In this document: piece by piece, positions 34,616 through 43,639 of the stretch
How positions within the stretch are numbered: position 1 is the first letter of the stretch
How the letters are laid out: every line of letters starts with the position of its first letter
Assembly (NCBI GenBank): GCA_035533015.1
Contig: DATLUQ010000013.1
Location: 1-64,000, forward strand
Source: Gemmatimonadaceae bacterium
GTDB lineage: Bacteria; Gemmatimonadota; Gemmatimonadetes; Gemmatimonadales; Gemmatimonadaceae
DNA: 64,000 nt
Direction: 5' to 3'
Made by a program: the position numbers and the translations under genes
Notes under the pieces: generated by a model
Seen by the model: only the letters and a program-made list of their open reading frames with translations
Database searches by the model: none
What the model was told of the DNA's origin: nothing

Positions 34616-36212
34616 GGGCTTTCCTTCCCCACGGAGCCGTCAGCTGCCCCGCGCACCCCGCTCGTTATTGCCGCCCAACCCACCTTCCGCCACGGCGTCC
34701 CTCACCGATCGTCCTCTGCATCGCGTCACGAGGGCGTTCGCGCGCGGCGCCGGGCTCGATCAGGCCATCCCGGCAGCGCTCCGGGTGGTGTGCCGCGAAC
34801 TGCGGGCCGTGGGGGCAAGCATCTGGATGGAAGACGCTGGCGTGTGGCGGCGTGCCTGGGCCACCGGGCGCGACGGGTTCACGGCCGAGGCCGCGCGAGG
34901 CGTCCAGGCCCGGCGGCGACCCGGGGGCGACCCGTATGTCGTGGTGATGCGGGTGGGCGAACGCCCCGTGGGGTTGCTCGTGGTGAAGGTCGGGCGTGAT
35001 CCCGGCGCGGGAGGGCGCGACTTGTTGGGCGATGTGGCCGGCGTGCTCGCGCCGATCCTCGTTCAGTCGCAGCGTGCGCGCCAGCTCGAGGAGTCCGTGG
35101 CCGCCGGCACGCGCGCGATCGAAGCGCAGCGCGCCTTCTTCGAGCGCATCGTCGACGCGCTTCCCGTGGGGCTGTACGTGATCGATCGCGACTACCGCAT
35201 CCGCGCCTGGAACAGCAAGCGGGAGACCGGCCTGCAGGGCGTGGCGCGCACGGAGGTGTTGGGGCACGCGATCTTCGACGTCCTGCACCGGCAGCCCGCC
35301 GATGTCCTCCGCGAGGAGTTCGAGGAGCTGTTCCACACGGGCGCGATCCAGCAGTTCCAGACCGAGTCGAGCGCCACCGGCGAACCGCGCGTGTACCGCC
35401 TGACCAAGATCCCGATGCGCGGCGATGGCGGGGAGATTTCCCACGCCATCACGATCGGTGAGGACATCACCGAGTGGAAGCAGGCCGAAGCGCGCATCGC
35501 CCAGGCGGAGAAGCTCGCCGCGCTCGGCACGCTCGCCGCTGGCGTGATGCACGAGATCAACAATCCGCTGGCCACGATCGCCGCCGCGTCCGAGTCCCTC
35601 GGCCTGCGGGTCAAGGATGGCCGGGTGGCGGGCGACGCGCTGGTGCAGGAGTTGCACACCGTGCTCGGCCTCATCGCCCACGAGGTGCACCGCTGCAGCA
35701 CGATCGTGAACGGAGTGCTCGATTTCAGCCGGCCCACCCACGCCCATCGCGAACCGGTGGCCGTGAACGACATTGTCCGGCGGACGCTCTTCCTGCTCGG
35801 CCACCACGCGCGATTCAAGAACCTGCACGTGGACGTCTCGCTGGCGCCCGACGTGCCGGCCGTCGTCGGCAACGACGAGCAGCTCATCCAGGTGCTGATG
35901 GCGCTGCTCCTGAACGCCATGGACGCCATGCACGACCAGGGGACGATCGGATTGCGCACCGGCACGACGCCCAGTGGCGACGCGATGATCGAGATCGAGG
36001 ACCACGGCGAGGGCATCCGCCGCGCCGACCTGCCGCGCATCTTCGAGCCCTTCTTCACGACCAAACCCGTGGGGCGGGGCACCGGGCTCGGCCTCTCGGT
36101 GTGTTATTCCATCGTCTCCGACCACGGAGGACGCCTGGAAGTGAACAGCGCGTTCGGACGCGGCAGCGTGTTTCGCGTGCTGTTGCCGGTGGCCGCAGGG
36201 GAAGATCGATGA
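34611..36212 (+). CDS. PAS-domain sensor histidine kinase (NtrB-like)
   Basis: The product is about 533 residues if the ATG at 34611 is used. An N-terminal GAF-like segment (about 40-165: LDQAIPAALRVVCREL, PVGLLVVKVGRD) is followed by a PAS domain (about 185-290: FFERIVDALPVGLYVIDRDYRI) and a HisKA domain with phospho-acceptor His314 in GVMHEINNPLATIAA. A HATPase domain follows with NDEQLIQVLMALLLNAMDAM, IEDHGEGI, FFTTKPVGRGTGLGLSV. No membrane helices, so it senses cytoplasmic signals. A possible promoter overlaps the ATG, so a later start such as TTG 34668 is possible. Its stop overlaps the regulator start by 4 nt (ATGA), so it is the cognate kinase of the NtrC-type regulator. Confidence 0.88.
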   Translation: MLGFPSPRSRQLPRAPRSLLPPNPPSATASLTDRPLHRVTRAFARGAGLDQAIPAALRVVCRELRAVGASIWMEDAGVWRRAWATGRDGFTAEAARGVQARRRPGGDPYVVVMRVGERPVGLLVVKVGRDPGAGGRDLLGDVAGVLAPILVQSQRARQLEESVAAGTRAIEAQRAFFERIVDALPVGLYVIDRDYRIRAWNSKRETGLQGVARTEVLGHAIFDVLHRQPADVLREEFEELFHTGAIQQFQTESSATGEPRVYRLTKIPMRGDGGEISHAITIGEDITEWKQAEARIAQAEKLAALGTLAAGVMHEINNPLATIAAASESLGLRVKDGRVAGDALVQELHTVLGLIAHEVHRCSTIVNGVLDFSRPTHAHREPVAVNDIVRRTLFLLGHHARFKNLHVDVSLAPDVPAVVGNDEQLIQVLMALLLNAMDAMHDQGTIGLRTGTTPSGDAMIEIEDHGEGIRRADLPRIFEPFFTTKPVGRGTGLGLSVCYSIVSDHGGRLEVNSAFGRGSVFRVLLPVAAGEDR

Positions 36213-37561
36213 ACCAGGACCCGGGCATTCGCATCCTGATCGCCGAGGACGAAGCCAGACTGGCCGAGATCCTCGCGTCATATCTCAGCGGGCGCGGCCA
36301 TTCGGTGCGCGTGACGTCCAATGGGCGGCAGGCGCTCGACGCGATCCGCACCGATTCGTTCGACGTTGCGCTGCTCGACATCGTGATGCCCGAGCTGGAC
36401 GGCCTCGAAGTCATGCGGCAGGTGCGCGAGGACCCGGCGCCGCCGGAGATCATCATCATCACGGGCAACGGCACGATCGACAACGCGATCGCCGCCATGA
36501 AACTCGGCGCGTACGATTATATGACGAAACCGTACCGCATGGCCGAGATCGACGTCCTCGTGCAGCGGGCGTGGGAGAAGCGTCAGCTCGCGCGCGAGAA
36601 CCAGTTCCTGCACCATCGCCTGTCGCGCATCGATGGCGCGCCTATCGTCCAGACGCGCTTCGCCCCCATGCAGGCGGTGCTCGACGTGATCGAGAAGGCC
36701 GCGCCGAGCGACGCCCCCGTGCTCATCACCGGGGAGTCGGGTACGGGCAAGGACCTGCTCGCCCGGGTCATCCACCATCTGTCGGGCCGCCTGGGGTCGT
36801 TCGTCGATCTCAACTGCGCCATGCTCTCCGACCAGAACCTCGAGACCGAGCTCTTCGGCTACGAACGCGGCGCCTTCGCCGGTGCCGCAGAGAGGAAGAT
36901 CGGCTTCCTGGAGATGGCCACCAACGGCACGCTCTATATGGACGAGGTGAGCGAGCTGGAGTCGCGGATGCAGGGCCGCCTGCTCCGCGCGCTGGAGCAC
37001 GGAAGCTACTTCCGTGCCGGCGGCATGCAGCGCGTGGAGATCCACACGCGGCTCGTCACGGCCACGAATCGCAATCTCGAGACGCTGGTGAGCGAAGGCC
37101 AGTTCCGCGGCGATCTCTTGTATCGCATCAACACCATCACGGTAGCGCTCCCGCCGCTGCGCGAGCGGACGGTGGACATCCCGCTGCTCGCCGAGCACTT
37201 TCTCCAACGGTTCCGGGGCCAGGGCGCGCCCACCCTGGCCAGCGATGCCGTGGAGATGCTGCAGGCGTACGAGTGGCCGGGCAACATCCGGGAGTTGCGC
37301 AACGTCATCGAGCGCGCGCTCCTCCTGCATCGCGGTCCGGTGCTCGCTGCCGCCGATCTGCCGATCACGCAGGCCCGGACGGCGCCCGGCCTGCCGGGCA
37401 GCCGGGTGTCGCTGGCCGACCTGGAGCGGCGACACATCGAATCGGTGCTCGCCCACATGGGGTGGCACCAGGGGCAGGCGGCCGATGTCCTCGGCATCTC
37501 GCCCAAGACGCTCTACCGCAAGATCCGCGAGTACGGCCTGCAACGGCCACGGCGGACCTGA
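36209..37561 (+). CDS. NtrC-family response regulator with variant GAFAGA motif
   Basis: The 450-residue protein has a receiver domain (1-115; phospho-acceptor D57, Lys107 in YMTKPYR). An AAA+ domain follows (about 140-380) with Walker A GESGTGKD (175-182), the sigma-54 contact loop at 221-226, Walker B YMDEVSEL and the sensor region EWPGNIREL. A Fis-type helix-turn-helix (HQGQAADVLGISPKTLYRKI) ends the protein. Sigma-54 activators normally have GAFTGA at the contact loop; here it reads GAFAGA, with Ala224 in place of the key Thr. The rest of the domain is intact. ATG at 36209 overlaps the kinase stop. A 3-nt gap separates it from the OmpR-type regulator. Confidence 0.93.
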   Translation: MNQDPGIRILIAEDEARLAEILASYLSGRGHSVRVTSNGRQALDAIRTDSFDVALLDIVMPELDGLEVMRQVREDPAPPEIIIITGNGTIDNAIAAMKLGAYDYMTKPYRMAEIDVLVQRAWEKRQLARENQFLHHRLSRIDGAPIVQTRFAPMQAVLDVIEKAAPSDAPVLITGESGTGKDLLARVIHHLSGRLGSFVDLNCAMLSDQNLETELFGYERGAFAGAAERKIGFLEMATNGTLYMDEVSELESRMQGRLLRALEHGSYFRAGGMQRVEIHTRLVTATNRNLETLVSEGQFRGDLLYRINTITVALPPLRERTVDIPLLAEHFLQRFRGQGAPTLASDAVEMLQAYEWPGNIRELRNVIERALLLHRGPVLAAADLPITQARTAPGLPGSRVSLADLERRHIESVLAHMGWHQGQAADVLGISPKTLYRKIREYGLQRPRRT

Positions 37562-37564
37562 CCC

Positions 37565-38233
37565 ATGCGTATTCTCGTCATCGAAGACGACCCGACGGTG
37601 GGCCAGCACGTCAAGCGCGGCCTTGAAGAGCAGCGATGGGCGGTGGACCTCGTCCCCGACGGCGAGGAGGGCGAACGCCGCGCCAGTTCCGAGGCCTACG
37701 ACCTGGTGATTCTCGACATGCGGTTGCCTGGCAAGAGTGGGCTCGAGGTGCTGCAATCGCTGCGCGACCGGGGCTTCACGCGGCCGGTGCTCGTACTCAC
37801 GGCGCAGGACGCCGTGGACGCCAAGGTCGCCACGTTGCGCGCCGGCGCCGACGACTACGTGACCAAGCCGTTCGCGTTCGAAGAGCTGCTGGCGCGCGTG
37901 GAAGCGCTGGCCCGGCGCCCGCGGGCCATCGCCTCGCCCGTCCTCCAGGTGGCCGATCTCGAACTCGATCTCGGCACGCGCGAGGTGCACCGCGGTCGCA
38001 AGGTCATCGAACTCACCCCCAAGGAGTTCACGGTTCTCGAATACCTGATGCGTCACCAGGGACGCGTCATGAGCCGCACCCTCATCACCGAGTACGCCTG
38101 GGGATACCACTTCGATCCCGGAACGAACATCGTGGACGTGGTGATCAACCACCTGCGCAAGAAGATCGACGCCGGTCGGCAGCAGCGATTGATCACCACC
38201 GTGCGCGGGGTCGGTTACATGGTCAAGGCCTGA
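37565..38233 (+). CDS. OmpR-family response regulator
   Basis: The 222-residue protein has a receiver domain (1-115) with phospho-acceptor D51 in [13 protein letters not shown], Lys101 in [10 protein letters not shown] and the usual acidic E7-D8-D9 pocket. A winged-helix DNA-binding domain follows ([48 protein letters not shown]). It is a typical PhoB/OmpR-class transcription regulator. It begins 3 nt after the NtrC-type gene and is followed 25 nt later by its likely kinase. Confidence 0.95.
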   Translation: MRILVIEDDPTVGQHVKRGLEEQRWAVDLVPDGEEGERRASSEAYDLVILDMRLPGKSGLEVLQSLRDRGFTRPVLVLTAQDAVDAKVATLRAGADDYVTKPFAFEELLARVEALARRPRAIASPVLQVADLELDLGTREVHRGRKVIELTPKEFTVLEYLMRHQGRVMSRTLITEYAWGYHFDPGTNIVDVVINHLRKKIDAGRQQRLITTVRGVGYMVKA

Positions 38234-38258
38234 ACGCCGGCCCCGCCGGCCCCCCCGC

Positions 38259-39770
38259 ATGTACAGCACGCGCACGCGGCTGACCACGGCCTACGCGGGC
38301 CTGCTGTTCGCGACGATGATCGCGTTCAGCGCGGCCCTCTACTTCGGGCGGCGCCTCGCCGCGAACGACGAGCTGGCGATCCAGGCGCACGCCGAAGCGG
38401 ACCTCGTGCTGCAGACCATCGTCAACGCGCAGCGAAACGGCCGCGTGCTCACGACCGTGTTGGTCAACCCGCTCACCGGCCCCGTCATCCAGCCCACCAA
38501 GGCCATGGCCGAGGAGCTCGACCAGGTGCCCGGCTTCTTCCTGCTCGTCGATCCGCAGGACCGGCTGCTCTACTCGTCCACCACGCTGCAGCTGTTCAGC
38601 CACCGCGACCAGGACACGGTGTACACGGTCGGCCGCACGCTCACCGCCAACGGTCCCTCGGCCGTCGTCCCGTTGACCCAGGACACGCTGTTCGAGACGC
38701 ACCTTCTCGTGGTGGCCGATTCGGATACCGCCACTGGGCCCAACATCTCGCGCATCGTCGCTGGCCTCCCCACCTCGACCGCCGAATTGGCCCCCCAGCT
38801 GCTCGTCGGCACGATGCTCCTGCTCGCCCCGGTGGTGTTGCTCATCTCGCTCGCCGCAGCGTATTACCTGGCCGGGCGCGCATTCAAACCGGTGGACCTC
38901 CTCATCAATGAAGTCGAGGCGATCACCGACGGTCGCAGCCTCCACCGCCGGCTCCCGACCGAAAACGCCGACGACGAGTTGGGCCGCCTGGCCGAGACGC
39001 TCAATCGCATGATCGCGCGCCTCCAGGCCTCGTTCGGCGCCCTGCGCCGGTTTACCGCCGATGCCAGTCACGAACTCAAGACGCCGCTCACCGTGCTCCG
39101 CGCCGACGTCGAGCGCGCCATGCACCCCACGACACCACAGGCGGACCGCTTCGTGGCGCTGGAAGAGGCCATCCAGGAGATCACCCGCATGGCTGATCTG
39201 GTGGACAGCCTCCTCACGCTGGCCCGCGCCGACGAGGGCCGGTTCGACCTGCACCGCGCGCCCATCCACCTCGAGCCCATCGTGCGCGACGTGACCGAGA
39301 CGGCCACGATTCTCGGCGAGGACGCCGGCCTCGTCGTCACACTGCCGCTCGTCGAGGACGCGGTGGTGCTCGGCGACGCGGCCCGCCTCCGCCAGTTGTT
39401 CCTGAACCTCGTCACCAACGCCATCAAGTACACGCCCCGCGGCGGCAAGGTGGAGATGACGCTGAGTCATCGGAACAACAACGCGGTGGCGTTTGCCGTG
39501 CGCGATACCGGGCTCGGGATTTCGGCCGCGGACCTGCCCTACGTGTTCGAGCGGTTCTGGCGCGCCGACCGGGTGCGCTCCCGGGCCACGGAGCGCGGCG
39601 GGTTCGGCCTCGGGCTGGCCATCGCGCAGTGGATCGTGCAGGCCCATGGAGGCACGCTCAGCGTGCAGTCGCGCTTGGGGCGGGGAAGCGTATTCACCGT
39701 GCTCCTGCCCATGCTCGTCGAAACGGAACCGGCCCCGGAACCCGGCGCCGCCGCCGCTCCAGAGGCATGA
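38259..39770 (+). CDS. Membrane sensor histidine kinase with HAMP domain
   Basis: The 503-residue protein has a first transmembrane helix (about 10-30), a periplasmic sensor region (about 35-180), a second helix (about 185-207) and a HAMP linker. HisKA follows with phospho-acceptor His271 in [19 protein letters not shown]. The HATPase domain has [17 protein letters not shown] (N-box), [22 protein letters not shown] and [14 protein letters not shown]. This is the envelope-type kinase expected for the OmpR-family regulator just upstream. ATG start. The cluster ends here, before a 135-bp gap that leads to the TonB operon. Confidence 0.94.
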   Translation: MYSTRTRLTTAYAGLLFATMIAFSAALYFGRRLAANDELAIQAHAEADLVLQTIVNAQRNGRVLTTVLVNPLTGPVIQPTKAMAEELDQVPGFFLLVDPQDRLLYSSTTLQLFSHRDQDTVYTVGRTLTANGPSAVVPLTQDTLFETHLLVVADSDTATGPNISRIVAGLPTSTAELAPQLLVGTMLLLAPVVLLISLAAAYYLAGRAFKPVDLLINEVEAITDGRSLHRRLPTENADDELGRLAETLNRMIARLQASFGALRRFTADASHELKTPLTVLRADVERAMHPTTPQADRFVALEEAIQEITRMADLVDSLLTLARADEGRFDLHRAPIHLEPIVRDVTETATILGEDAGLVVTLPLVEDAVVLGDAARLRQLFLNLVTNAIKYTPRGGKVEMTLSHRNNNAVAFAVRDTGLGISAADLPYVFERFWRADRVRSRATERGGFGLGLAIAQWIVQAHGGTLSVQSRLGRGSVFTVLLPMLVETEPAPEPGAAAAPEA

Positions 39771-39905
39771 TGTGGGGGCCATGGCTTTCTAACGGCCGCT
39801 TCATCGACTTTTAATCTGAAGACCATTCCGCTCTCCAGATGAGGTCGTAGCTTACCCCGGGCAAGCTCCGAGCAGTCCTCCCCTCAGGCAGGATTCCCGA
39901 GCATC

Positions 39906-40616
39906 ATGTTCAACAATCTCATCGAGTCGAAGGCCAAGAAGCAGCGAACCCCCGGGGGCATGGCGCTGAGTGTCGTGATTCACGCCGCGCTCATCGGCGG
40001 CGCCGTCTACGGTACGCTCCAGGCCGGCCAGCAGATCGAAAAAGTCCGGGCCGAGAAGGTCGAATTCATGAAGGTCGAGAAGAAGGAGCCGCCGCCGCCC
40101 AAGAAGGTCGCGGCGCCGCCTCCCGACGTGGTCGCTGCGCCGCCACCGCCCAAAGGCTTCCAGGTGCTGACGGCCCCGATCAAGATTCCCGACGTCCTTC
40201 CCAAGATCGACCTCTCCAAGAGTGTCACCAACGCCGCGGATTTCAGCGGCAAGGGTGTGGCGGGTGGTATCGCCAAGGGCGTCGTCGGCGGCACGCCGAT
40301 CAATGAAGGCACCACGTTCTTCTCGTTCCAGGTGGAGAAGCAGGTCGAGATGGCGCCCGGCAATCAGCCGCCGCACTACCCCGACGTGCTCCGATCGGCA
40401 AATGTCGAAGGCGAGGTCATCGCGTCGTTCGTTGTCGACACCAACGGTCGCGCGGACATGAGCACGTTCAAGGTGATCAAGTCCACCCACGACCTGTTCG
40501 TGCAAGCCGTCAAGAACGCGCTCCGTGACTACCGTTTCTACGCTGCCGAGATTGGGGGGCACAAGGTCAAGCAACTCGTCCAGCAGCCCTTCCAGTTCAC
40601 GCTGAACACTCATTAG
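39906..40616 (+). CDS. tonB: TonB energy transducer
   Basis: The 236-residue protein has one N-terminal helix (GMALSVVIHAALIGGAVYG), a proline-rich spacer (KEPPPPKKVAAPPP...VAAPPPPKGF) and a C-terminal TonB domain (HYPDVLRSANVEGEVIASFVVDTNGRADMSTFKVIKS). The layout is that of TonB, which carries proton-motive-force energy from ExbB/ExbD to outer-membrane receptors. No TonB-dependent receptor is encoded in the window. ATG start; the 135-bp leader upstream is A/T-richer (TTTTAATCTG around 39810) but no clear promoter pair was found. ExbB follows after 67 nt. Confidence 0.9.
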   Translation: MFNNLIESKAKKQRTPGGMALSVVIHAALIGGAVYGTLQAGQQIEKVRAEKVEFMKVEKKEPPPPKKVAAPPPDVVAAPPPPKGFQVLTAPIKIPDVLPKIDLSKSVTNAADFSGKGVAGGIAKGVVGGTPINEGTTFFSFQVEKQVEMAPGNQPPHYPDVLRSANVEGEVIASFVVDTNGRADMSTFKVIKSTHDLFVQAVKNALRDYRFYAAEIGGHKVKQLVQQPFQFTLNTH

Positions 40617-40683
40617 TCTCGCTGCGGCCGCCGTCTGGTGGCGGCCGCTCACCCGCATCCTTTCTACCGGAGCTCGTCGAACC

Positions 40684-41421
40684 ATGGATGTCTCACTGCT
40701 TGGCCTCTGGCACCAGATGGGCAATTTCGCCAAGGGGATCGTCTTCATCCTGGCGTTCATGTCCATCTACTCGCTCACCGTCATGGTTTCCAAGTGGTGG
40801 AACCTGCGGCGCGCGCAGAAGGAAACGATCAAGTTCGCGCCCGAATTCTCGCAGTTCCTCGAGGAGGACAACCTCACCGAGGCCATCAACCTGGCCGAGA
40901 GCTACAAGAAATCGCACGTCGCCCTCGTGCTCGGCGGCGCGCTCGGTGAGGTCAAGCCCCTCATCCAGGACGGCTCCGTGACCGTGGCCGACATCAACTC
41001 GGCCGAACGCGCCGTGGAGCGCAACATGCTCCTCGAGATCACCAACCTCAAGCGCGGCCTCGCCGTGCTCGCCACCGTGGGCGCCACCGCGCCGTTCGTC
41101 GGACTGCTCGGGACGACGATGGGTATCGTGAACGCGTTCACGGGCATGGCCGTCTCCGGGTCCGGCGGTCTGGCCGCCATCGGCGGCGGTATCGCCGAGG
41201 CCCTGATCACCACGGCGTTCGGCCTCATCGTCGCCATCCCGGCCGTGTGGGCGTACAACTACTTCACGACCAAGATCGACAATCTGACCGCGGAAATGAC
41301 GTACGTGTCGAAGGAGATGATCGACTACCTGATCAAGGGCGTGTCGGGCGAGTTCGGCCGTTCCCGGTTCACGCGTGAATTCAACGCGTCCACCAGCGCC
41401 GGCGCTCCGATCAAGCAGTAA
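40684..41421 (+). CDS. exbB: MotA/TolQ/ExbB-type proton channel
   Basis: The 245-residue protein has an N-terminal helix (about 10-33) and two helices in the second half (LAVLATVGATAPFVGLLGTTMGIVNAF and LITTAFGLIVAIPAVWAYNYF). A cytoplasmic domain lies between the first and second. The GATAPFVGLLGTVxG motif is the hallmark of the MotA/TolQ/ExbB channel family. It is flanked by TonB and two ExbD-like genes, so it is the motor subunit. ATG start. It lies 30 nt upstream of exbD. Confidence 0.93.
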   Translation: MDVSLLGLWHQMGNFAKGIVFILAFMSIYSLTVMVSKWWNLRRAQKETIKFAPEFSQFLEEDNLTEAINLAESYKKSHVALVLGGALGEVKPLIQDGSVTVADINSAERAVERNMLLEITNLKRGLAVLATVGATAPFVGLLGTTMGIVNAFTGMAVSGSGGLAAIGGGIAEALITTAFGLIVAIPAVWAYNYFTTKIDNLTAEMTYVSKEMIDYLIKGVSGEFGRSRFTREFNASTSAGAPIKQ

Positions 41422-41451
41422 GCCCGTCCCTTCGAACTAGGAGTCAGGCCC

Positions 41452-41936
<485 letters not shown>

Positions 41937-41937
<1 letters not shown>

Positions 41938-42380
41938 TGGCCATGTCAACGGGCGGGTCGGGCGGTCTCAGCAACGAGATCAACGTGACCCCGATGATCG
42001 ACGTGCTGCTCGTGCTGCTGATCATCTTCATGGCGGCGCTGCCCACCATGCGGAAAGCAATCGATCTGCAGCTCCCGCAGCCCAATCCGACGGCAGCTCC
42101 GGCCAATCCGAATTCCGACCAGATCGTGCTCGAGGTCGGGACGAACGGCTGCTACGCCGTGAACAGCAAGATCATCACGCACGATCAGCTGGCGCAGGAA
42201 CTGCACGACATCTTCGATCCACGGCCGGACAAGATCATCTTCATCTCGGGCAATCCCAAGGTGAAGGTCCAGGACGTGATCGATGCCATGGACATCGCGC
42301 GCGGCGCCGGCGTCAAGGTGATCGGCGTCCCGCCAAAGGATGCGCCGGGACAGGGCACTCCGGGCACGTGTAAGGACTGA
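41937..42380 (+). CDS. exbD: ExbD/TolR-family protein 2
   Basis: The 147-residue paralogue has NVTPMIDVLLVLLIIFMAALP with the conserved Asp and a shorter periplasmic domain (NSDQIVLEVGTNGCYAVNSK, KVKVQDVIDAMDIARGAGVKV). It resembles the preceding protein but diverges in the periplasmic part, including a pair of Cys residues (GCYAV and TCKD). Starts at ATG 41937, overlapping exbD 1. Two distinct ExbDs could form a mixed motor with the single ExbB, or serve separate transducers (two TonB genes flank them). Confidence 0.9.
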
Positions 42381-42405
42381 CGCCACCCTCGTACCAGCAC
42401 GACCT

Positions 42406-42447
42406 CACGGCGGCCGATCCGAAATGGGTCGGCCGCTGTGCGTTTGG
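42406..42447 (+). terminator. Hairpin after the second exbD
   Basis: CACGGCGGCCGA (42406-42417) pairs with TCGGCCGCTGTG (42429-42440), with one G-U pair and an extra inner TCC/GGG around a GAAAT loop. Up to 15 bp in all, followed by cgtttgg. The stem is strong but the T-tract is short, so it is a probable but weak intrinsic terminator. It lies in the 176-bp gap before the second tonB-like gene. Confidence 0.5.
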
Positions 42448-42556
42448 CCGGCAATGAGCGCTCGGCACCCGCGCTCGCCGGTCGACGAACCCTTTCCGGC
42501 CGCCCGGTCGTATTACCATTCAGAGTGAGCGACGCCCAGCGCTCCCGCCACACATC

Positions 42557-43411
42557 ATGACGCCTTCCCGCACCGACCAGACCCCGCCCTCGCATTCCGA
42601 GCGGCCGGCCTACCGGCCGCCGGTCGGGCTGCCCGAAGCGCGCGAGAACCGCCGAGCCGGTGCGGTCGTGTCGGTGCTCATCCACCTGCTCGTGATCTAT
42701 CTGATCCTCGTTCCCTACGTTGCCCACCACCCGATTGCGGAGATTGCCCAGGGGGCGGGCGGCCCGGGGCCCGCCGGAGGCGGAGGAGGGGGCCGCGGGG
42801 GCACCGGAGGGCAGACGCGCCGGCAGACCGAGCACCTGGAGTACATCTCAGTGACGCCCGCTCCGGTGCCCCGGGCCGCCACGGTCCAACCCCCGCCCCC
42901 CAAACCGAAGCCGGTGGTCGTGCCGCCGGTGCCGAAGCCCGTGGTCATTCCGGAAGCGGTTTCGCCGGTGCCCACGACAGCTGCGCCGGCCGCCAAACCG
43001 CTCGACGTCGCATCGACGCTCGGCACAGGTGGCGGTTCGGGACATGATGGGTCGTCGGGGAACGGGCCGGGGCGGGGCGGGGGCACAGGGTCCGGCGTCG
43101 GTACCGGCCGCGGTTCGGGCACTGGCCCGGGCACTGGGGGCGGAACGCAGGCCAATTATCCGCCGCAGCCCATTGAGGTCTTCCTGCCACCCTATCCGAT
43201 TCCCGACGACGTGAAGGGCTTCCATCTGGTGGCGGAATTCGACGTTGACTCCACCGGTCGCGTACTGAACATGGATTTCACGCCGACCCGGGATCGCGGG
43301 TACAACCGCCGCCTCACCGATGTGTTGCGCTCGTTCAAGTTCCGGCCCGGGACGACGCCGGACGGGACTCCGGTGCACATGAAGGCGCAGATCGTCGTCG
43401 ATCTCTATTGA
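42557..43411 (+). CDS. TonB-like protein with Gly-rich spacer
   Basis: The 284-residue protein has an N-terminal cytoplasmic part (about 1-38), one helix (VVSVLIHLLVIYLILVPYV), a long low-complexity spacer and a TonB-like C-terminal domain (FHLVAEFDVDSTGRVLNMDF, RRLTDVLRSFKFRPGTTPDG). The spacer is not the usual Pro/Lys type: it starts Gly-rich, then Pro/Val-rich, then a long Gly/Ser/Thr tract (about 155-195). It may span the periplasm in a more flexible way. ATG start. A separate unit downstream of a hairpin, so it is probably a second transducer for the ExbB/ExbD motor. Confidence 0.8.
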   Translation: MTPSRTDQTPPSHSERPAYRPPVGLPEARENRRAGAVVSVLIHLLVIYLILVPYVAHHPIAEIAQGAGGPGPAGGGGGGRGGTGGQTRRQTEHLEYISVTPAPVPRAATVQPPPPKPKPVVVPPVPKPVVIPEAVSPVPTTAAPAAKPLDVASTLGTGGGSGHDGSSGNGPGRGGGTGSGVGTGRGSGTGPGTGGGTQANYPPQPIEVFLPPYPIPDDVKGFHLVAEFDVDSTGRVLNMDFTPTRDRGYNRRLTDVLRSFKFRPGTTPDGTPVHMKAQIVVDLY

Positions 43412-43565
43412 GCACCGGCGGCACCTGATCACAGCCGGCCGAGAACCGAGAGCTGACTGCGGATCGCCGGCGACTCACCGCTTGCCGTTCGGAGACGCTG
43501 CGCGCCGTTTCTGGGCCCGCTAACCTATTGTGGGTCCTTGTATTCCATCCTCCCGCACCAGACGT

Positions 43566-43571
43566 TATAAT
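43566..43571 (+). promoter_or_regulatory. Perfect -10 hexamer before the amino acid permease gene
   Basis: TATAAT stands at 43566-43571, 68 nt before the permease ATG. No good -35 is found at 16-18 nt upstream (TTCCAT at 17 nt matches poorly; TTGTAT is 22 nt away). The call is limited to the -10-like element. Confidence 0.35.
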
Positions 43572-43639
43572 TCCGCGGCTTCCCGCCTCCCGGCGCGGCC
43601 CGATTGCCGGCCGCTCTCCCACATCCATTTGGGATTCGC

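Noticed and set aside
43050-43150. GGC/ACC-rich tract as a DNA repeat
   Set aside because: It encodes the Gly/Ser/Thr-rich spacer of a TonB-like protein in frame, so it is low-complexity coding sequence.
42845-43432. Antisense frames over the TonB-like spacer
   Set aside because: Low-complexity mirror of the sense spacer with no independent features.
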